Positions 36,352 through 45,854 of a DNA stretch of 64,000 nucleotides are shown here, piece after piece. The stretch is from CAIVAT01 sp037133475 (GTDB taxonomy: Bacteria; Bacteroidota; Bacteroidia; Bacteroidales; FEN-979). Below the pieces are notes generated by a model. It saw nothing but the letters and a program-made list of their open reading frames with translations, did not search any database and had not been told where the DNA came from. The position numbers and the translations under genes are program-made. The stretch spans positions 1-64,000 of the forward strand of contig JBAXOB010000011.1 of NCBI GenBank assembly GCA_037133475.1. Direction: 5' to 3'. Within the stretch, counting starts at the first letter, position 1. Each line of letters begins with the position of its first letter.

Positions 36352-37617
36352 TCATTTAAGCAAAATGCCCAGCAGCCTGTCAAGTTCGTCGGCATCGGGA
36401 TGAATCGCAACGATGATCCCCCTGGCATCGATAAGATAGGTGCATCCTCCCGATCCGGAGATATTATATTTGTTCCAGATGCTGTTTTTGTTATCCAGTT
36501 CAACCAGGTTCAGCCAGGGATACTGATCCCTTTTCACGGCAATATCAAATGCATTGGTATTCCTGTATTCACAGGCAACTCCCACGATGACAAACCCTTT
36601 TGACTTGTATTTTTCATAAACCGGGATCATGCGTTTCGACAAAGCGCGGCAGGGCCCGCACCAGGATGCCCACAGGTCGATCAGCGCCACCTTCCCCTCA
36701 ATTTCCCTTGATACGTTAACGATCCTGCCATCGCGCACCGGCGCCGAAAAATCGACATAACGGCTGCCAACCTTTACATTGTTGATGGCATCGAGTGTCT
36801 CTTTAATTTTGACTGTGTAAGGATGTGACGGGAATTTCCCGGCAAATTCAGGGTAAATTTCGTTGATAAAGGGAAAATCGATGTTTTTCCTGTTTGTCTT
36901 ATAACGGAGAACCTCAGAGCAAAGGATGGAATAGGTATGGATATCAATATGATTCCGGATATAATCATTTTCCCAGTACATTTTCAGCCGGCCGATTGAA
37001 TCAAAACCGGCTATCAGCTGTGATACCTGGTCGGTGTACAATGTGCCTGCGCGCTCAAGGCTATCGAGTCCCCGGTAAATCCTGGCATTTTCATCTTCAT
37101 CCGAACTCTTTCTTAACCGTTCGTGCAGCAGGGCCGCCTTTTTGCTGTAATAGTTTCCCGATTGCCACAATGAATCCGTTTGCCGGGACAAGGGCAGGGT
37201 CAGCGGCCTGAATATTGAGTCCTCCCGTCTCGAGAACTGCTGCATTCTGTCGTTCAGCGCACCTCCTGAGATTACGTTGTTATCAAAGGCTTCATCATTG
37301 TTAAGACGGAATTCAACAGTTCCGGTTTCAGGAAAAAATCCGATTTCTCTCCAGGCTCCCTTTTCCAGTTCATCAAGAAAAATAAGGTCGTACTTTTCGG
37401 TGACCGGGATTTTGAGCAGGTATTCAAAATGGTTCCCGGTGATGGGAATGTGGACGCCCGTAAACCGGGGATCCTCGGTTGCAGGCACCAGTACCAGCGT
37501 TTTACTGTCGCGGTTAATAACGGTTCCGCTTAATTTGCATTTGACAACCTGTGCCGGCAGCTGCAGGGCTGAAACCAGGAGGATTATCAACATGGGAAGT
37601 GAAAATGAGGGTTTCAT
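36352..37617 (-). CDS. exported TlpA-like thioredoxin-fold protein with N-terminal DUF4369
   Basis: This 421-residue protein has a signal peptide (MKPSFSLPMLIILLVSALQLPAQ), a DUF4369-type beta domain (~22-130), a helical middle region, and a C-terminal TlpA/AhpC-type thioredoxin fold with WCGPC in LIDLWASWCGPCRALS and the cis-Pro region GCTYLIDARG. These periplasmic proteins act as disulfide reductases, often in cytochrome or surface-protein biogenesis. The ATG (37617) lies within repeat copy B, three bases from its end, so that repeat is its translation leader. Confidence 0.88.
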   Translation of the reverse strand: MKPSFSLPMLIILLVSALQLPAQVVKCKLSGTVINRDSKTLVLVPATEDPRFTGVHIPITGNHFEYLLKIPVTEKYDLIFLDELEKGAWREIGFFPETGTVEFRLNNDEAFDNNVISGGALNDRMQQFSRREDSIFRPLTLPLSRQTDSLWQSGNYYSKKAALLHERLRKSSDEDENARIYRGLDSLERAGTLYTDQVSQLIAGFDSIGRLKMYWENDYIRNHIDIHTYSILCSEVLRYKTNRKNIDFPFINEIYPEFAGKFPSHPYTVKIKETLDAINNVKVGSRYVDFSAPVRDGRIVNVSREIEGKVALIDLWASWCGPCRALSKRMIPVYEKYKSKGFVIVGVACEYRNTNAFDIAVKRDQYPWLNLVELDNKNSIWNKYNISGSGGCTYLIDARGIIVAIHPDADELDRLLGILLK

Positions 37618-37708
37618 ATGTTAATATTTATTTTTTCGGGGAACATGGAACAGCCATAAATTATCATTCACGTTTTGCATGAACATTGTGCTAAAGGCAA
37701 TTTCATGT
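37613..37708 (-). repeat. 96-bp dispersed leader repeat, copy B (upstream of the TlpA-like gene)
   Basis: This is the partner of 4511-4606 (84/96 identical, no gaps). Here the ATG inside the repeat (37617) is the start codon of the TlpA-like gene. The inner stem TTCA/TGAA is kept, with an adjacent C-G pair changed to T-G, while the outer GCCATAA arm carries two mismatches. A TAnnTTTG box lies 28 bp upstream, so the repeat would be transcribed as leader. Confidence 0.75.
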
Positions 37709-37736
37709 GGCTTTCATTTTCAGTCAACGATCCCAC

Positions 37737-37744
37737 CAAAGTTA
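37737..37744 (-). promoter_or_regulatory. candidate -7 box for the TlpA-like gene (TAACTTTG)
   Basis: On the minus strand this reads TAACTTTG, fitting TAnnTTTG. A TTTG lies 15 bp upstream (37760-37763), a little closer than the usual 19-21 bp. The transcript would start just before repeat copy B. Confidence 0.4.
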
Positions 37745-38140
37745 AAAAAATGAAGGGAACAAATAACCGGCCAAAGATTTTTTCCGGGTTGTTAAACCAG
37801 GAAAAATCTGATTTTTGAAATCTATGGTCCTCAATTTCATTGGGATAAAATTTCCGGGCTCGTCCATCATACCTTTTCCGGATGGATCTAAAGTACAGGT
37901 GTTCCTGCTGCATTCGGATGCAACAGGAAGCGCTGACCGGGTGATCATTCTAACTTGACAAACCTGGAGGCAGGAAAACCTGTCGGCCAGGGATACTGTT
38001 TATTTAACCTGAACCCCGGTTTCCAGATCAGCCCGGGAAAATAATTTCACTGCGCCGGTGCGTGATAAACGCACACAACCGTTAGATCCTGCCAAATTAC
38101 AAGCTATATCGCCACACTGGTTGGTTTTCTTTGTCACAAA
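37745..38140. other. intergenic region between the TlpA-like gene and the lipoprotein gene
   Basis: No open frame here has coding character; a minus-strand frame of about 80 codons around 37668-37913 has no recognisable family and crosses repeat copy B. I see no clear hairpin-plus-T terminator for the lipoprotein gene that ends at 38141. Confidence 0.5.
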
Positions 38141-38866
38141 TCAATTTAACTTACAGGAGGACAAAGTTTTTGTAAAGGTGATTAAACCATTTACCTTACC
38201 GATATAACCCACATAACCCATGTCAGGTTTGTAAAACAGCGTTACTTCAGTGGCCATGCTACTGCCTTGGTCAATCCCCGTAAACTGCAGCCCTGCTATC
38301 GTATTCTTTTTTATAGCCGGCCGGATATACTGAAATTCAATACAGGAGAGCACCCCTGCTTTTGTTTTAAAGGGATAACTGGTTGCCAAACAATGTGTCG
38401 GTAAGGTATCTCCCAGATAAAACTTTGTTCCTGAATAGGTGACTGATACCTGCTTCCAGGTTTCTCCGGCCTGAACCGGGAATTTATAGGAAAGTTGTTT
38501 TGTCAGAAAATAATCCACGCTATCCAGCTTTCCGCCGTAAAAATGTAATCCGTCTGACTCATTGTTTACAAACCAACAGGGGCTCTGCGCCTGGTTATTC
38601 CATGACCAAAACCATACCGTGTAATCTTTGCCCTGGTAACTGACATGTTTGGTTCCGGTGATGGTCAGTCTGGAAGTATCTGCATAGGTAAAAACCCCGT
38701 TATTGAACGATGAATCAATAAATTCCCAGTAATTGCCGGTTTTCAGCGGAATCAGCATGGAAGAGGTACCGCCTGATGAAGTACTGGTTTGTTCACTGTT
38801 TTTCTTACAGGAACTAATCATGATCATCAAGGTTAAAAACAGATAGACGATTTGATTGAATTTCAT
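38141..38866 (-). CDS. lipoprotein of unknown function
   Basis: This 241-residue predicted lipoprotein has a signal ending in the lipobox ISSC (Cys20) followed by KKNSEQTSTSSGGTSS, a low-complexity linker. The remainder is beta-rich (LIPLKTGNYWEFIDSSF..., a pattern seen in many Bacteroidetes surface lipoproteins). I begin at MKFNQIVYLF (38866) because a strong GGAGGAGGT ribosome-binding site precedes it; an upstream ATG at 38899 would add 11 residues including KKGGG encoded by that very site. No enzymatic motif is visible. Confidence 0.7.
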   Translation of the reverse strand: MKFNQIVYLFLTLMIMISSCKKNSEQTSTSSGGTSSMLIPLKTGNYWEFIDSSFNNGVFTYADTSRLTITGTKHVSYQGKDYTVWFWSWNNQAQSPCWFVNNESDGLHFYGGKLDSVDYFLTKQLSYKFPVQAGETWKQVSVTYSGTKFYLGDTLPTHCLATSYPFKTKAGVLSCIEFQYIRPAIKKNTIAGLQFTGIDQGSSMATEVTLFYKPDMGYVGYIGKVNGLITFTKTLSSCKLN

Positions 38867-38899
38867 ACCTCCTCCTTTTTTATTTGAATAGTTCAACAT

Positions 38900-39337
38900 T
38901 GATTATAAACAATATATTAATATCATAATGATAACAAACCGCTACTTCCTGAAACGATATTTGATTCAACCCTTGTCATGACTTTTACATCTGTTTTAAT
39001 ATCAATATTTATTTCTAAAAAATCCTTCCGCAACCCGCATTCAGGGCCGGGTTCCTAAACCGAAAGCTGATTTGACGCAACCCCTGAATATTTATTCTCC
39101 CAAATATAGCCAATTATTTACCATATCAACACCAATAATAAAATATTTTTTAACATTGTATGACAGCCTATTACCTATTCTTTTCTTTTCATCCCCGTAT
39201 TCCCTTCAAGCAGGGCGTTTGCCGGCATCCTGCAATTTTGACCGGGGTCAGGAACGATTCATGAGTCATTATCACTGCATTATCAACATTTACATTTTTT
39301 TCATACCTTTACCATCCTAACCAACACATCATTATCT
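38900..39337. other. divergent intergenic region, mostly A/T-rich
   Basis: This 438-bp gap separates the minus-strand lipoprotein from the plus-strand secreted Asp-box protein. The only promoter-like element I see is TACCTTTA at 39304-39311, one base off TAnnTTTG and 26 bp before the ATG at 39338. No coding frame or repeat is evident. Confidence 0.45.
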
Positions 39338-42300
39338 ATGCGCAGAATGCTACTTCTTACCGCAGGAGTCCTTCTCCTTGTTATGGCCGGCCATTCCCAG
39401 CCTGCTTTAAAACCTGCTACAAACGACACTGCCAGTTTCCCTTACTGGATCAGCATGATGCAGGACCCCTCGGCCAATTTTTTCAAGACGCAGCGGGCCT
39501 TTAATCTTTACTGGAAAGATCGTAAGATCACCAAGGGATGCGGCTGGAAGGTGTTCAAGCGCTGGGAATATATGATGTCGTCGCGCATTAATCCCGATGG
39601 TTCTGTTCCGCTGCAGGACGAGACTTTTAACGCATACAGGCAATTTGACAGCCCGCTTTCGGCTGGCGGCTCCTGGGTAAGCCTCGGGCCGGCCCAGATT
39701 CCCGCGCCCGGCCCTGCCGGCTACGAAGGACTTGGCAGGATCAACGTAGTTGCCTTCCATCCGACCGATCCCGCCAAGTTTTATGTAGGTTCGCCCTCGG
39801 GAGGGATGTGGCAGACGGCCGATGGCGGTGCAACCTGGGTGACCCATACCGACACCATCCCAACCCTTGGCGTATCGGCCATTGTGATCGACTATGCCAA
39901 CACCTCCAAGATCCTGATCGGCACCGGCGACCGCGACGCCGGCGACGCCCCTGGCATGGGAGTTTACAAGAGCATGAATGGCGGCCTGACCTGGACCGAC
40001 TCCAAGACGGGGATGAATAACCAGACGGTATGCCGGATCATTCAGCATCCCACAAATTCACAGATATTCCTGGCTGCCACCGGCGGCGGTGTTTTCCGCT
40101 CCACCGACGGCGGGTCAACCTGGACCAATACCAAATCGGGCGGATTCAAGGATATCCTTTTCAAACCAAACGATCCCAACATTGTTTATGCCATTGCGGG
40201 AAGTTCCTTTTACCGTTCTTCCAACAACGGCGTTACCTTTACCCAGGTCACGGCTGGACTTACCACGGGCCAGCGTGCCGTGATTGCCGTTACGCCGGCC
40301 AATCCAAATTACGTTTACCTGTTGGAATCGGACAACACCAGCGCCTTCCAGGGGCTTTACCGGTCGGCTGATGCAGGCCTGACCTTTACGGCCCGTTCAA
40401 CCACGCCCAACATCCTCGAATATTCGTGCGATGGCAGCGGTACAGGGGGGCAGAGTTGGTACGACCTGGCCCTGGCGGCCGATCCCAACAACGCCGAAAC
40501 GATCATTGCCGCCGGCGTCAATTGCTGGAAATCGGTCAACGGTGGCACAAACTGGGCTATCAATTCGCACTGGTACGGGGGCTGCAGTGTCCCGTCGGTA
40601 CATGCCGACTGCCATTTTCTCGCCTTTTCACCGGTCAATGGCAATCTTTACGCCACCAACGACGGCGGATGCTGGGAAACCGGCAACGGCGGCACCACCT
40701 GGAATTTCCAGACTGCCGGGATGACCATCGGGCAGATCTATAAAATAGGCCAGTCGCAAACCATCCGGAACAAGGTGATCAATGGCTTCCAGGATAACGG
40801 CACCTATGGCCTGACACCCACAGGCTGGATCCAGATCGGCGGCGGCGACGGTATGGAGTGCGCCATCGATTACACCAATGCTGCCTACACCTACCACACC
40901 ATTTATTATGGTGACATCTACCGCAGGGTCAACAACGCCAACGAGGTGCATATTGCCGGCGTTGGTACCAACGGCATCACCGAATCGGGCGCTTGGGTAA
41001 CCCCGTTCTGCCTCAGCGAAGCCGACCACAAGGGAATGTTTGCAGGGTACCAGAATATCTGGCGGTGCAACGATGTGACCTCCTACCCGGTTACCTGGAC
41101 GAAGATCTCCGACAACCTTGCCGGGAGCAACACTACCGACATGGCCGTGGTGGAACATTCGCCCGCCAACACCAACCTCTTCTACGCAGGCAGGTCGGAT
41201 AATAAATTTTTCAGGACCGACGACTGCTTCAGCAATGCGCCATTATGGTATGACCTGACCAGCTCCCTTATCGGGTCGGGATCCATCACGGCCATTGAGG
41301 CCAGCCCTGTCGACGAAAACGTGGTTTATATGACCCGCGGCAACTTCGTACTGAAATCGGTCAACAAGGGACAATCCTGGACCAACATCACCGGGAACCT
41401 GCCGGCCGTTCACCTCAATACGATCGTATATTACCGGAATTCCCAGGAGGGTTTGTATGTCGGCTCCGACGCCGGTGTCTATTATAAAGACCAGACCAGC
41501 AACGGCTGGATCCCCTTCAGCCTCGGGTTACCGGTGAATGCGAAGATCACCGAACTTGAGATCTATTATGACAATGACTCCGTGTCGCAGGATGCACTGC
41601 GTGCTGGCACCTACGGCCGCGGGCTCTGGGGATCCGACCTCTACCACACCCTGCCGCATGCCGACTTTTCAACACTGCATACCACGGTACCCGTCGGATG
41701 CCCGGTGGCTTACACCGACCAGTCGTCAGGTGTGCCAACCTATTTTCACTGGACCTTCCAGGGAGGTACACCCTCCACCTCAAACCTGAAAAACCCGGGA
41801 AATATCGTCTACAGCACCCCGGGCATCTACCCTGTGAAACTCAAGGTCTGGAACGAATTCGGGGCCGATTCGATCACCAAAGCCAACTTTATCACGGCCA
41901 GCGGTACCCTCCTCCCAGTGGCCGACTTCAAGGCCGACAAGTTTGTGCTTTGCAGCGCCGATGTGGTTCATTTCACCGATCTTACAACCAACTGCCCGAT
42001 TACCTGGGACTGGCAATTCACCCCGAACAGCGTCACCTTCCTCAACGGCACCTCCAATAGCAGCCAGAACCCCGTGGTTCAGTTCAACGCCCCCGGCGCC
42101 TACGATGTTCAGCTGGCCTGCTTCAACACGGTTGGCGGCCCCGTGACGGTCTCCAAACAGCAGTATATCGTAAACGGGGGATTCACGTTACCCTTCAGCG
42201 AATCCTTTGCCAACGGCTTCAATCCGAAACACTGGGAAATTGTCAATCCCGACCTTTCCATCACCTGGGATACCATCACGGTGGGCGGAACGGTTCCCGG

Positions 42301-43003
42301 GTCGAAGGCTGTCTGGATGAACTTTTATAACTATTTGCAGATCACCCATCGCGACCAGCTTATCAGTCCTGCCATGAATTTCGGCGGGTATGGCACGGTT
42401 GCACTCAACTTCCGGCATGCTTACGAGCAGCGCGTGAGGATCGACTCGCTGATCATCAAGGTATCGCAGGACTGCGGAACCACCTGGGATCGCGTATGGG
42501 CCATGGGCCCCAATGGCACGCCCAACGTGTTCGTGACCCACCCCCCAACAAATACGGCCTTCTATCCCCAGTCGGCCAACGACTGGTGCGGGGGCAGCTA
42601 CGGGGTTGGATGCTACACCATCGACCTTTCCTCTTATGCAGGAAAACCCGACATTAAACTGATGTTTGAATCGTTCGCCTTTTTCGGCAACAACCTTTTT
42701 CTGAATGATATCAATATCAGCGGAACGGTTGGCGTGCCCGAACAGGTCATAACCGGGAGCGGTTTTATCCTCTATCCCAACCCGACAACAGGCCAGTTTG
42801 TCCTTTCGTTTACCGGGAAAAAAGGGGAGGCCGTGATGGATGTACTCAATCCCCAGGGCCAGGTTATCCGAACCGACCGGTTTGCCACCGGGCCAGGAAA
42901 GAACGAATGGCATCTTGATTTTTCAGGATTTTCCAAAGGCGTTTATTTTATCCGGGTAACGGATGCCGTCTCCTCACAGGTTCAGAAAATTGTGATCGAG
43001 TAG
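39338..43003 (+). CDS. large secreted Asp-box (VPS10/BNR-like) protein with PKD domains and T9SS sorting domain
   Basis: This 1221-residue protein has a signal peptide (MRRMLLLTAGVLLLVMAGHSQ), a beta-propeller region with at least eight Asp-box-like repeats (QTADGGATW, KSMNGGLTW, RSTDGGSTW, KSVNGGTNW, ETGNGGTTW and others) over ~130-760, two PKD domains (~770-950), a jelly-roll-like segment (~960-1130) and a C-terminal T9SS type A sorting domain (ILYPNPTTGQFVLSF...GVYFIRV). It should be exported by the type IX system and attached or released at the cell surface. No glycosidase catalytic residues could be confirmed, so a binding or structural role is as likely as an enzyme. Confidence 0.85.
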   Translation: MRRMLLLTAGVLLLVMAGHSQPALKPATNDTASFPYWISMMQDPSANFFKTQRAFNLYWKDRKITKGCGWKVFKRWEYMMSSRINPDGSVPLQDETFNAYRQFDSPLSAGGSWVSLGPAQIPAPGPAGYEGLGRINVVAFHPTDPAKFYVGSPSGGMWQTADGGATWVTHTDTIPTLGVSAIVIDYANTSKILIGTGDRDAGDAPGMGVYKSMNGGLTWTDSKTGMNNQTVCRIIQHPTNSQIFLAATGGGVFRSTDGGSTWTNTKSGGFKDILFKPNDPNIVYAIAGSSFYRSSNNGVTFTQVTAGLTTGQRAVIAVTPANPNYVYLLESDNTSAFQGLYRSADAGLTFTARSTTPNILEYSCDGSGTGGQSWYDLALAADPNNAETIIAAGVNCWKSVNGGTNWAINSHWYGGCSVPSVHADCHFLAFSPVNGNLYATNDGGCWETGNGGTTWNFQTAGMTIGQIYKIGQSQTIRNKVINGFQDNGTYGLTPTGWIQIGGGDGMECAIDYTNAAYTYHTIYYGDIYRRVNNANEVHIAGVGTNGITESGAWVTPFCLSEADHKGMFAGYQNIWRCNDVTSYPVTWTKISDNLAGSNTTDMAVVEHSPANTNLFYAGRSDNKFFRTDDCFSNAPLWYDLTSSLIGSGSITAIEASPVDENVVYMTRGNFVLKSVNKGQSWTNITGNLPAVHLNTIVYYRNSQEGLYVGSDAGVYYKDQTSNGWIPFSLGLPVNAKITELEIYYDNDSVSQDALRAGTYGRGLWGSDLYHTLPHADFSTLHTTVPVGCPVAYTDQSSGVPTYFHWTFQGGTPSTSNLKNPGNIVYSTPGIYPVKLKVWNEFGADSITKANFITASGTLLPVADFKADKFVLCSADVVHFTDLTTNCPITWDWQFTPNSVTFLNGTSNSSQNPVVQFNAPGAYDVQLACFNTVGGPVTVSKQQYIVNGGFTLPFSESFANGFNPKHWEIVNPDLSITWDTITVGGTVPGSKAVWMNFYNYLQITHRDQLISPAMNFGGYGTVALNFRHAYEQRVRIDSLIIKVSQDCGTTWDRVWAMGPNGTPNVFVTHPPTNTAFYPQSANDWCGGSYGVGCYTIDLSSYAGKPDIKLMFESFAFFGNNLFLNDINISGTVGVPEQVITGSGFILYPNPTTGQFVLSFTGKKGEAVMDVLNPQGQVIRTDRFATGPGKNEWHLDFSGFSKGVYFIRVTDAVSSQVQKIVIE

Positions 43004-43060
43004 TTTCCGGTGGTTGATTTTGTCAGGAACAGGATGTAATACAGTCTATCTGTTTTTTCT

Positions 43061-43097
43061 TAGTGCCTTTGTGCCTTCTTTGTGACTTTGTGGCTTA
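43061..43097. repeat. short degenerate CTTTGTG-type repeat
   Basis: TAGTGCC-TTTGTGCC-TTCTTTGTGAC-TTTGTGGCTTA repeats a (C)TTTGTG unit four times. Related ACCACxxx fragments on the other strand occur near 32705 and 46561. Such accACAAAG-rich degenerate elements are frequent in bacterial intergenic DNA; their role is unknown. The rest of 43004-43240 holds nothing else I recognise. Confidence 0.5.
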
Positions 43098-43240
43098 AAA
43101 GTCTGATAAAACCACAGATGCCGCCCGGCAGGTAGAAAGGCACAAGGTCGCAGGTCCCGTGCATACGGTGCCGCATGTACATCCTTGATTTTTAATGCCA
43201 GCGTGCCGAAAACTTTACGATCTTTGCCTGATAATTTCCT

Positions 43241-45766
43241 TTGCCAAACCCCATGAAAATAACATCTTACCTCCTTTTTTTCATTCTCCTTTCCTTCACC
43301 TCCATGGCGCAGGGTTGGCGGGAAGGGGAGATGGAACTCAGGGTCATTATTGATTCGCCTTCAGACTTGACGACCATCCGGCAACTCGGTCTTGTTGCCG
43401 AACCAGCGGCTGCCGATGGCTCCTGTATCAGGAGTTATGCCGTTCCTGAAGAGTTGAAGAAATTACAAACCAGCGGGCTCCGGTATTCCGTGACCATTGC
43501 CGATATGAACCGCCATTTCGAACATTACTGGGACAACCCTATAGTACCGGCGGGATATTATACCTATGAGCAGATCATTGCCATTGCCGACAGCCTTGCC
43601 GCCAACTTCCCCTCCATCTGTAAAAAGGTGATCTGGGGAACCTCCCTTGGCGGCAGGCAACTTGCCGCACTTAAGATCAGCGACAATGTCAATGTTGATG
43701 AGCCGGAACCGGAGATCATGTTCGACGGCGGCATCCACGGCGACGAGGTGGGAGGATCACAGAACATCATCATGTTTGCCAGGGACCTGGTGCTGGGTTA
43801 CGGTTCAAATCCCGTCTATACCGACCTGATCAACAACCGTGAGATCTGGCTGTACCTGATGGTCAACCCCGACGGGCGAGCCTCGATGTCGCGTTACAAC
43901 AACAACCTGATCGACATAAACCGCGACAATGGCTATATGTGGAATGCCGAAGGGGGCAGTACCGACGCCTTTTCACAGGTTGAGACCAGGGCTTTGCGAA
44001 ATTGCATCTTCGACAACCAGTTCGTGGTGTATACCAATTTCCACAGCGGGTCGGAGATACTCTCCTATCCGTGGAGCTACCGCGCCGACCATCCCCGCGA
44101 TTATGTCCACATCAACCAGCTGGCCGGCGTTTATGCGTCCACTTCCGGCTACACCAATCTTACCTACGGGCAGGGTTATACGGTCATGTATCCCATTAAC
44201 GGCAGCACCAAGGATTACCAGTACGGCAGCCTGGGGAACGTCGGCTGGTCGATGGAGATTTCGCTCGACAAGCAGCCTCCCGCCTCGCAGATCATGACCT
44301 ATTACAACGACAACAAACCCTCCATGCTCGAGATGATCAAACGGTGCGGATGGGGGGTGGCGGGCATGGTAACCGATTCGCTCACCGGTGCACCGGTTTC
44401 GGCATCAGTATGGGTAAATGGCTATTTCCCGGTTTATACCGACCCCGTGGTGGGTGATTTTCACAAATATGTGTTACCCGGAACCTATACCATCAGGGTG
44501 GCGGCGAACGGGTACAAAACCAAAACAGTCTCAGGGGTTTCGGTTCCCGACCAGGGCTGTTCGACGACCGGGTTTCAGCTGGTTCCCCTGTCGAAACGCT
44601 ATGCTTTCAAGGTGATGAGCTGCCAGATCCCCGGGAATAATTTTGATGATGAAGGTTATACACCCGGTGCGCTTGGCCGGCCCGATTCAATTCCCTATTC
44701 CATGGGCAGGTTCGGCTGGATCGTGCTCGATATGGGAGATACCATCTGCGACGGCCCGGGCATTGATTTCAAAATCTACCAATCCGGCATCAACAATAAG
44801 AACTATACGGTTTCCGGCGGAAATTACAAAGACGGCCCCTTTACCACCATCGGAACCGCCACCGGAACCGCCGGCTTCGATCTCGGGTCGGTCGGCATGA
44901 CACGGGCCCGCTACCTGTTCATCAAAGACAATGGAACAGGGGCATCCTTTGGACCCGGCGCAGGATTCAACCTGGATGCCGTTGAGATGATCACCCCTCC
45001 GGTCGTGGTGAATTTCACAGCCAGCGACACCCTGCCCTGTACCGGGACAATGGTGAATTTTACCGATCAGTCAACAGGCAACATTGTCTCATGGAGCTGG
45101 TCCTTCCCCGGAGGGAACCCCTCCTCCTCCACCCAGAAAAACCCTGTCAACATCCTGTATGGTACGCCAGGGGTCTACAATGTAACCCTGACGATATCCA
45201 ATGGAATTATCAGCAGTTCCAAAACCAAAGCTGCCTATATCCACCCGGGTGCCCCTCCCCAGGTCAACCTGGGTGCCGATACGACCGTGTGCGCATCGAG
45301 CGTGCTGACGCTCAACGCAGGAAATCCCGGGTGTACCTATCATTGGTCAACCGGCCAAACCACGCAGGATATCCAGGTCGATTCAACCGGTGCCGGGCTT
45401 GGGTCACACAGCTACTGGGTCGCGGTTACCCGTTCCCCCGGCTGCACGGGAAATGACACCATCAGGATCACGCGCGACGACTGTACCGGAATACCCGGAT
45501 ATATGTGCCCTGACGATGTTTCAGTGTTCCCGAATCCGGCAGACCGGTATTTCATCCTGGATATCAATGGTTTTGAAGGCGGCTCCTGGCAGCTCTTTTC
45601 TGATACGGGTGCTGCACATGGCATGGGTACGGTTCCATCCGGTCATTACCGGTACCGGATGAATGTATCGGACTATCCGGCAGGCATTTACCTTATCAGG
45701 ATCATCAAAGGAAACAGGATTATGCTTAAAAAAATCATGGTGAGCCACGGTTCTGACTACCAGTAA
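43241..45766 (+). CDS. secreted M14 zinc carboxypeptidase with PKD domain and T9SS sorting domain
   Basis: This 841-residue protein has a signal peptide (MKITSYLLFFILLSFTSMAQ after a short MPNP lead), an M14 domain (~95-370) with zinc ligands in GGIHGDE (His, Glu) and FHSGSE (His), NPDGR and NRD substrate-site motifs and a catalytic Glu in WSMEIS. A carboxypeptidase-regulatory-like domain (~378-450), a discoidin/F5-8-like segment, a PKD domain (~590-670), an Ig-like region and a T9SS sorting domain (VSVFPNPADRYFIL...GIYLIRI) follow. It is predicted to be a surface or secreted carboxypeptidase. A shorter start at the second Met (43253) is also possible and fits the signal peptide better. Confidence 0.9.
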   Translation: MPNPMKITSYLLFFILLSFTSMAQGWREGEMELRVIIDSPSDLTTIRQLGLVAEPAAADGSCIRSYAVPEELKKLQTSGLRYSVTIADMNRHFEHYWDNPIVPAGYYTYEQIIAIADSLAANFPSICKKVIWGTSLGGRQLAALKISDNVNVDEPEPEIMFDGGIHGDEVGGSQNIIMFARDLVLGYGSNPVYTDLINNREIWLYLMVNPDGRASMSRYNNNLIDINRDNGYMWNAEGGSTDAFSQVETRALRNCIFDNQFVVYTNFHSGSEILSYPWSYRADHPRDYVHINQLAGVYASTSGYTNLTYGQGYTVMYPINGSTKDYQYGSLGNVGWSMEISLDKQPPASQIMTYYNDNKPSMLEMIKRCGWGVAGMVTDSLTGAPVSASVWVNGYFPVYTDPVVGDFHKYVLPGTYTIRVAANGYKTKTVSGVSVPDQGCSTTGFQLVPLSKRYAFKVMSCQIPGNNFDDEGYTPGALGRPDSIPYSMGRFGWIVLDMGDTICDGPGIDFKIYQSGINNKNYTVSGGNYKDGPFTTIGTATGTAGFDLGSVGMTRARYLFIKDNGTGASFGPGAGFNLDAVEMITPPVVVNFTASDTLPCTGTMVNFTDQSTGNIVSWSWSFPGGNPSSSTQKNPVNILYGTPGVYNVTLTISNGIISSSKTKAAYIHPGAPPQVNLGADTTVCASSVLTLNAGNPGCTYHWSTGQTTQDIQVDSTGAGLGSHSYWVAVTRSPGCTGNDTIRITRDDCTGIPGYMCPDDVSVFPNPADRYFILDINGFEGGSWQLFSDTGAAHGMGTVPSGHYRYRMNVSDYPAGIYLIRIIKGNRIMLKKIMVSHGSDYQ

Positions 45767-45829
45767 CCTGCAAACCCCCTGAAAGGTCAACCATTGTACA
45801 ATGTGCAGGTTCCCGGTTTGTCAATTGTT

Positions 45830-45837
45830 TACCTTTG
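45830..45837 (+). promoter_or_regulatory. candidate -7 box for rsmE (TACCTTTG)
   Basis: TACCTTTG is an exact TAnnTTTG match, 17 bp before the rsmE ATG. No -33 TTTG lies at the usual distance. It would start a promoter of its own for rsmE between two plus-strand genes. Confidence 0.4.
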
Positions 45838-45854
45838 TCACATAATAAGATACT

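Noticed and set aside
37668..37913. 81-codon minus-strand frame upstream of the TlpA-like gene
   Set aside because: It crosses repeat copy B and a -7 box, has no signal, domain or ribosome-binding site, and no family pattern.
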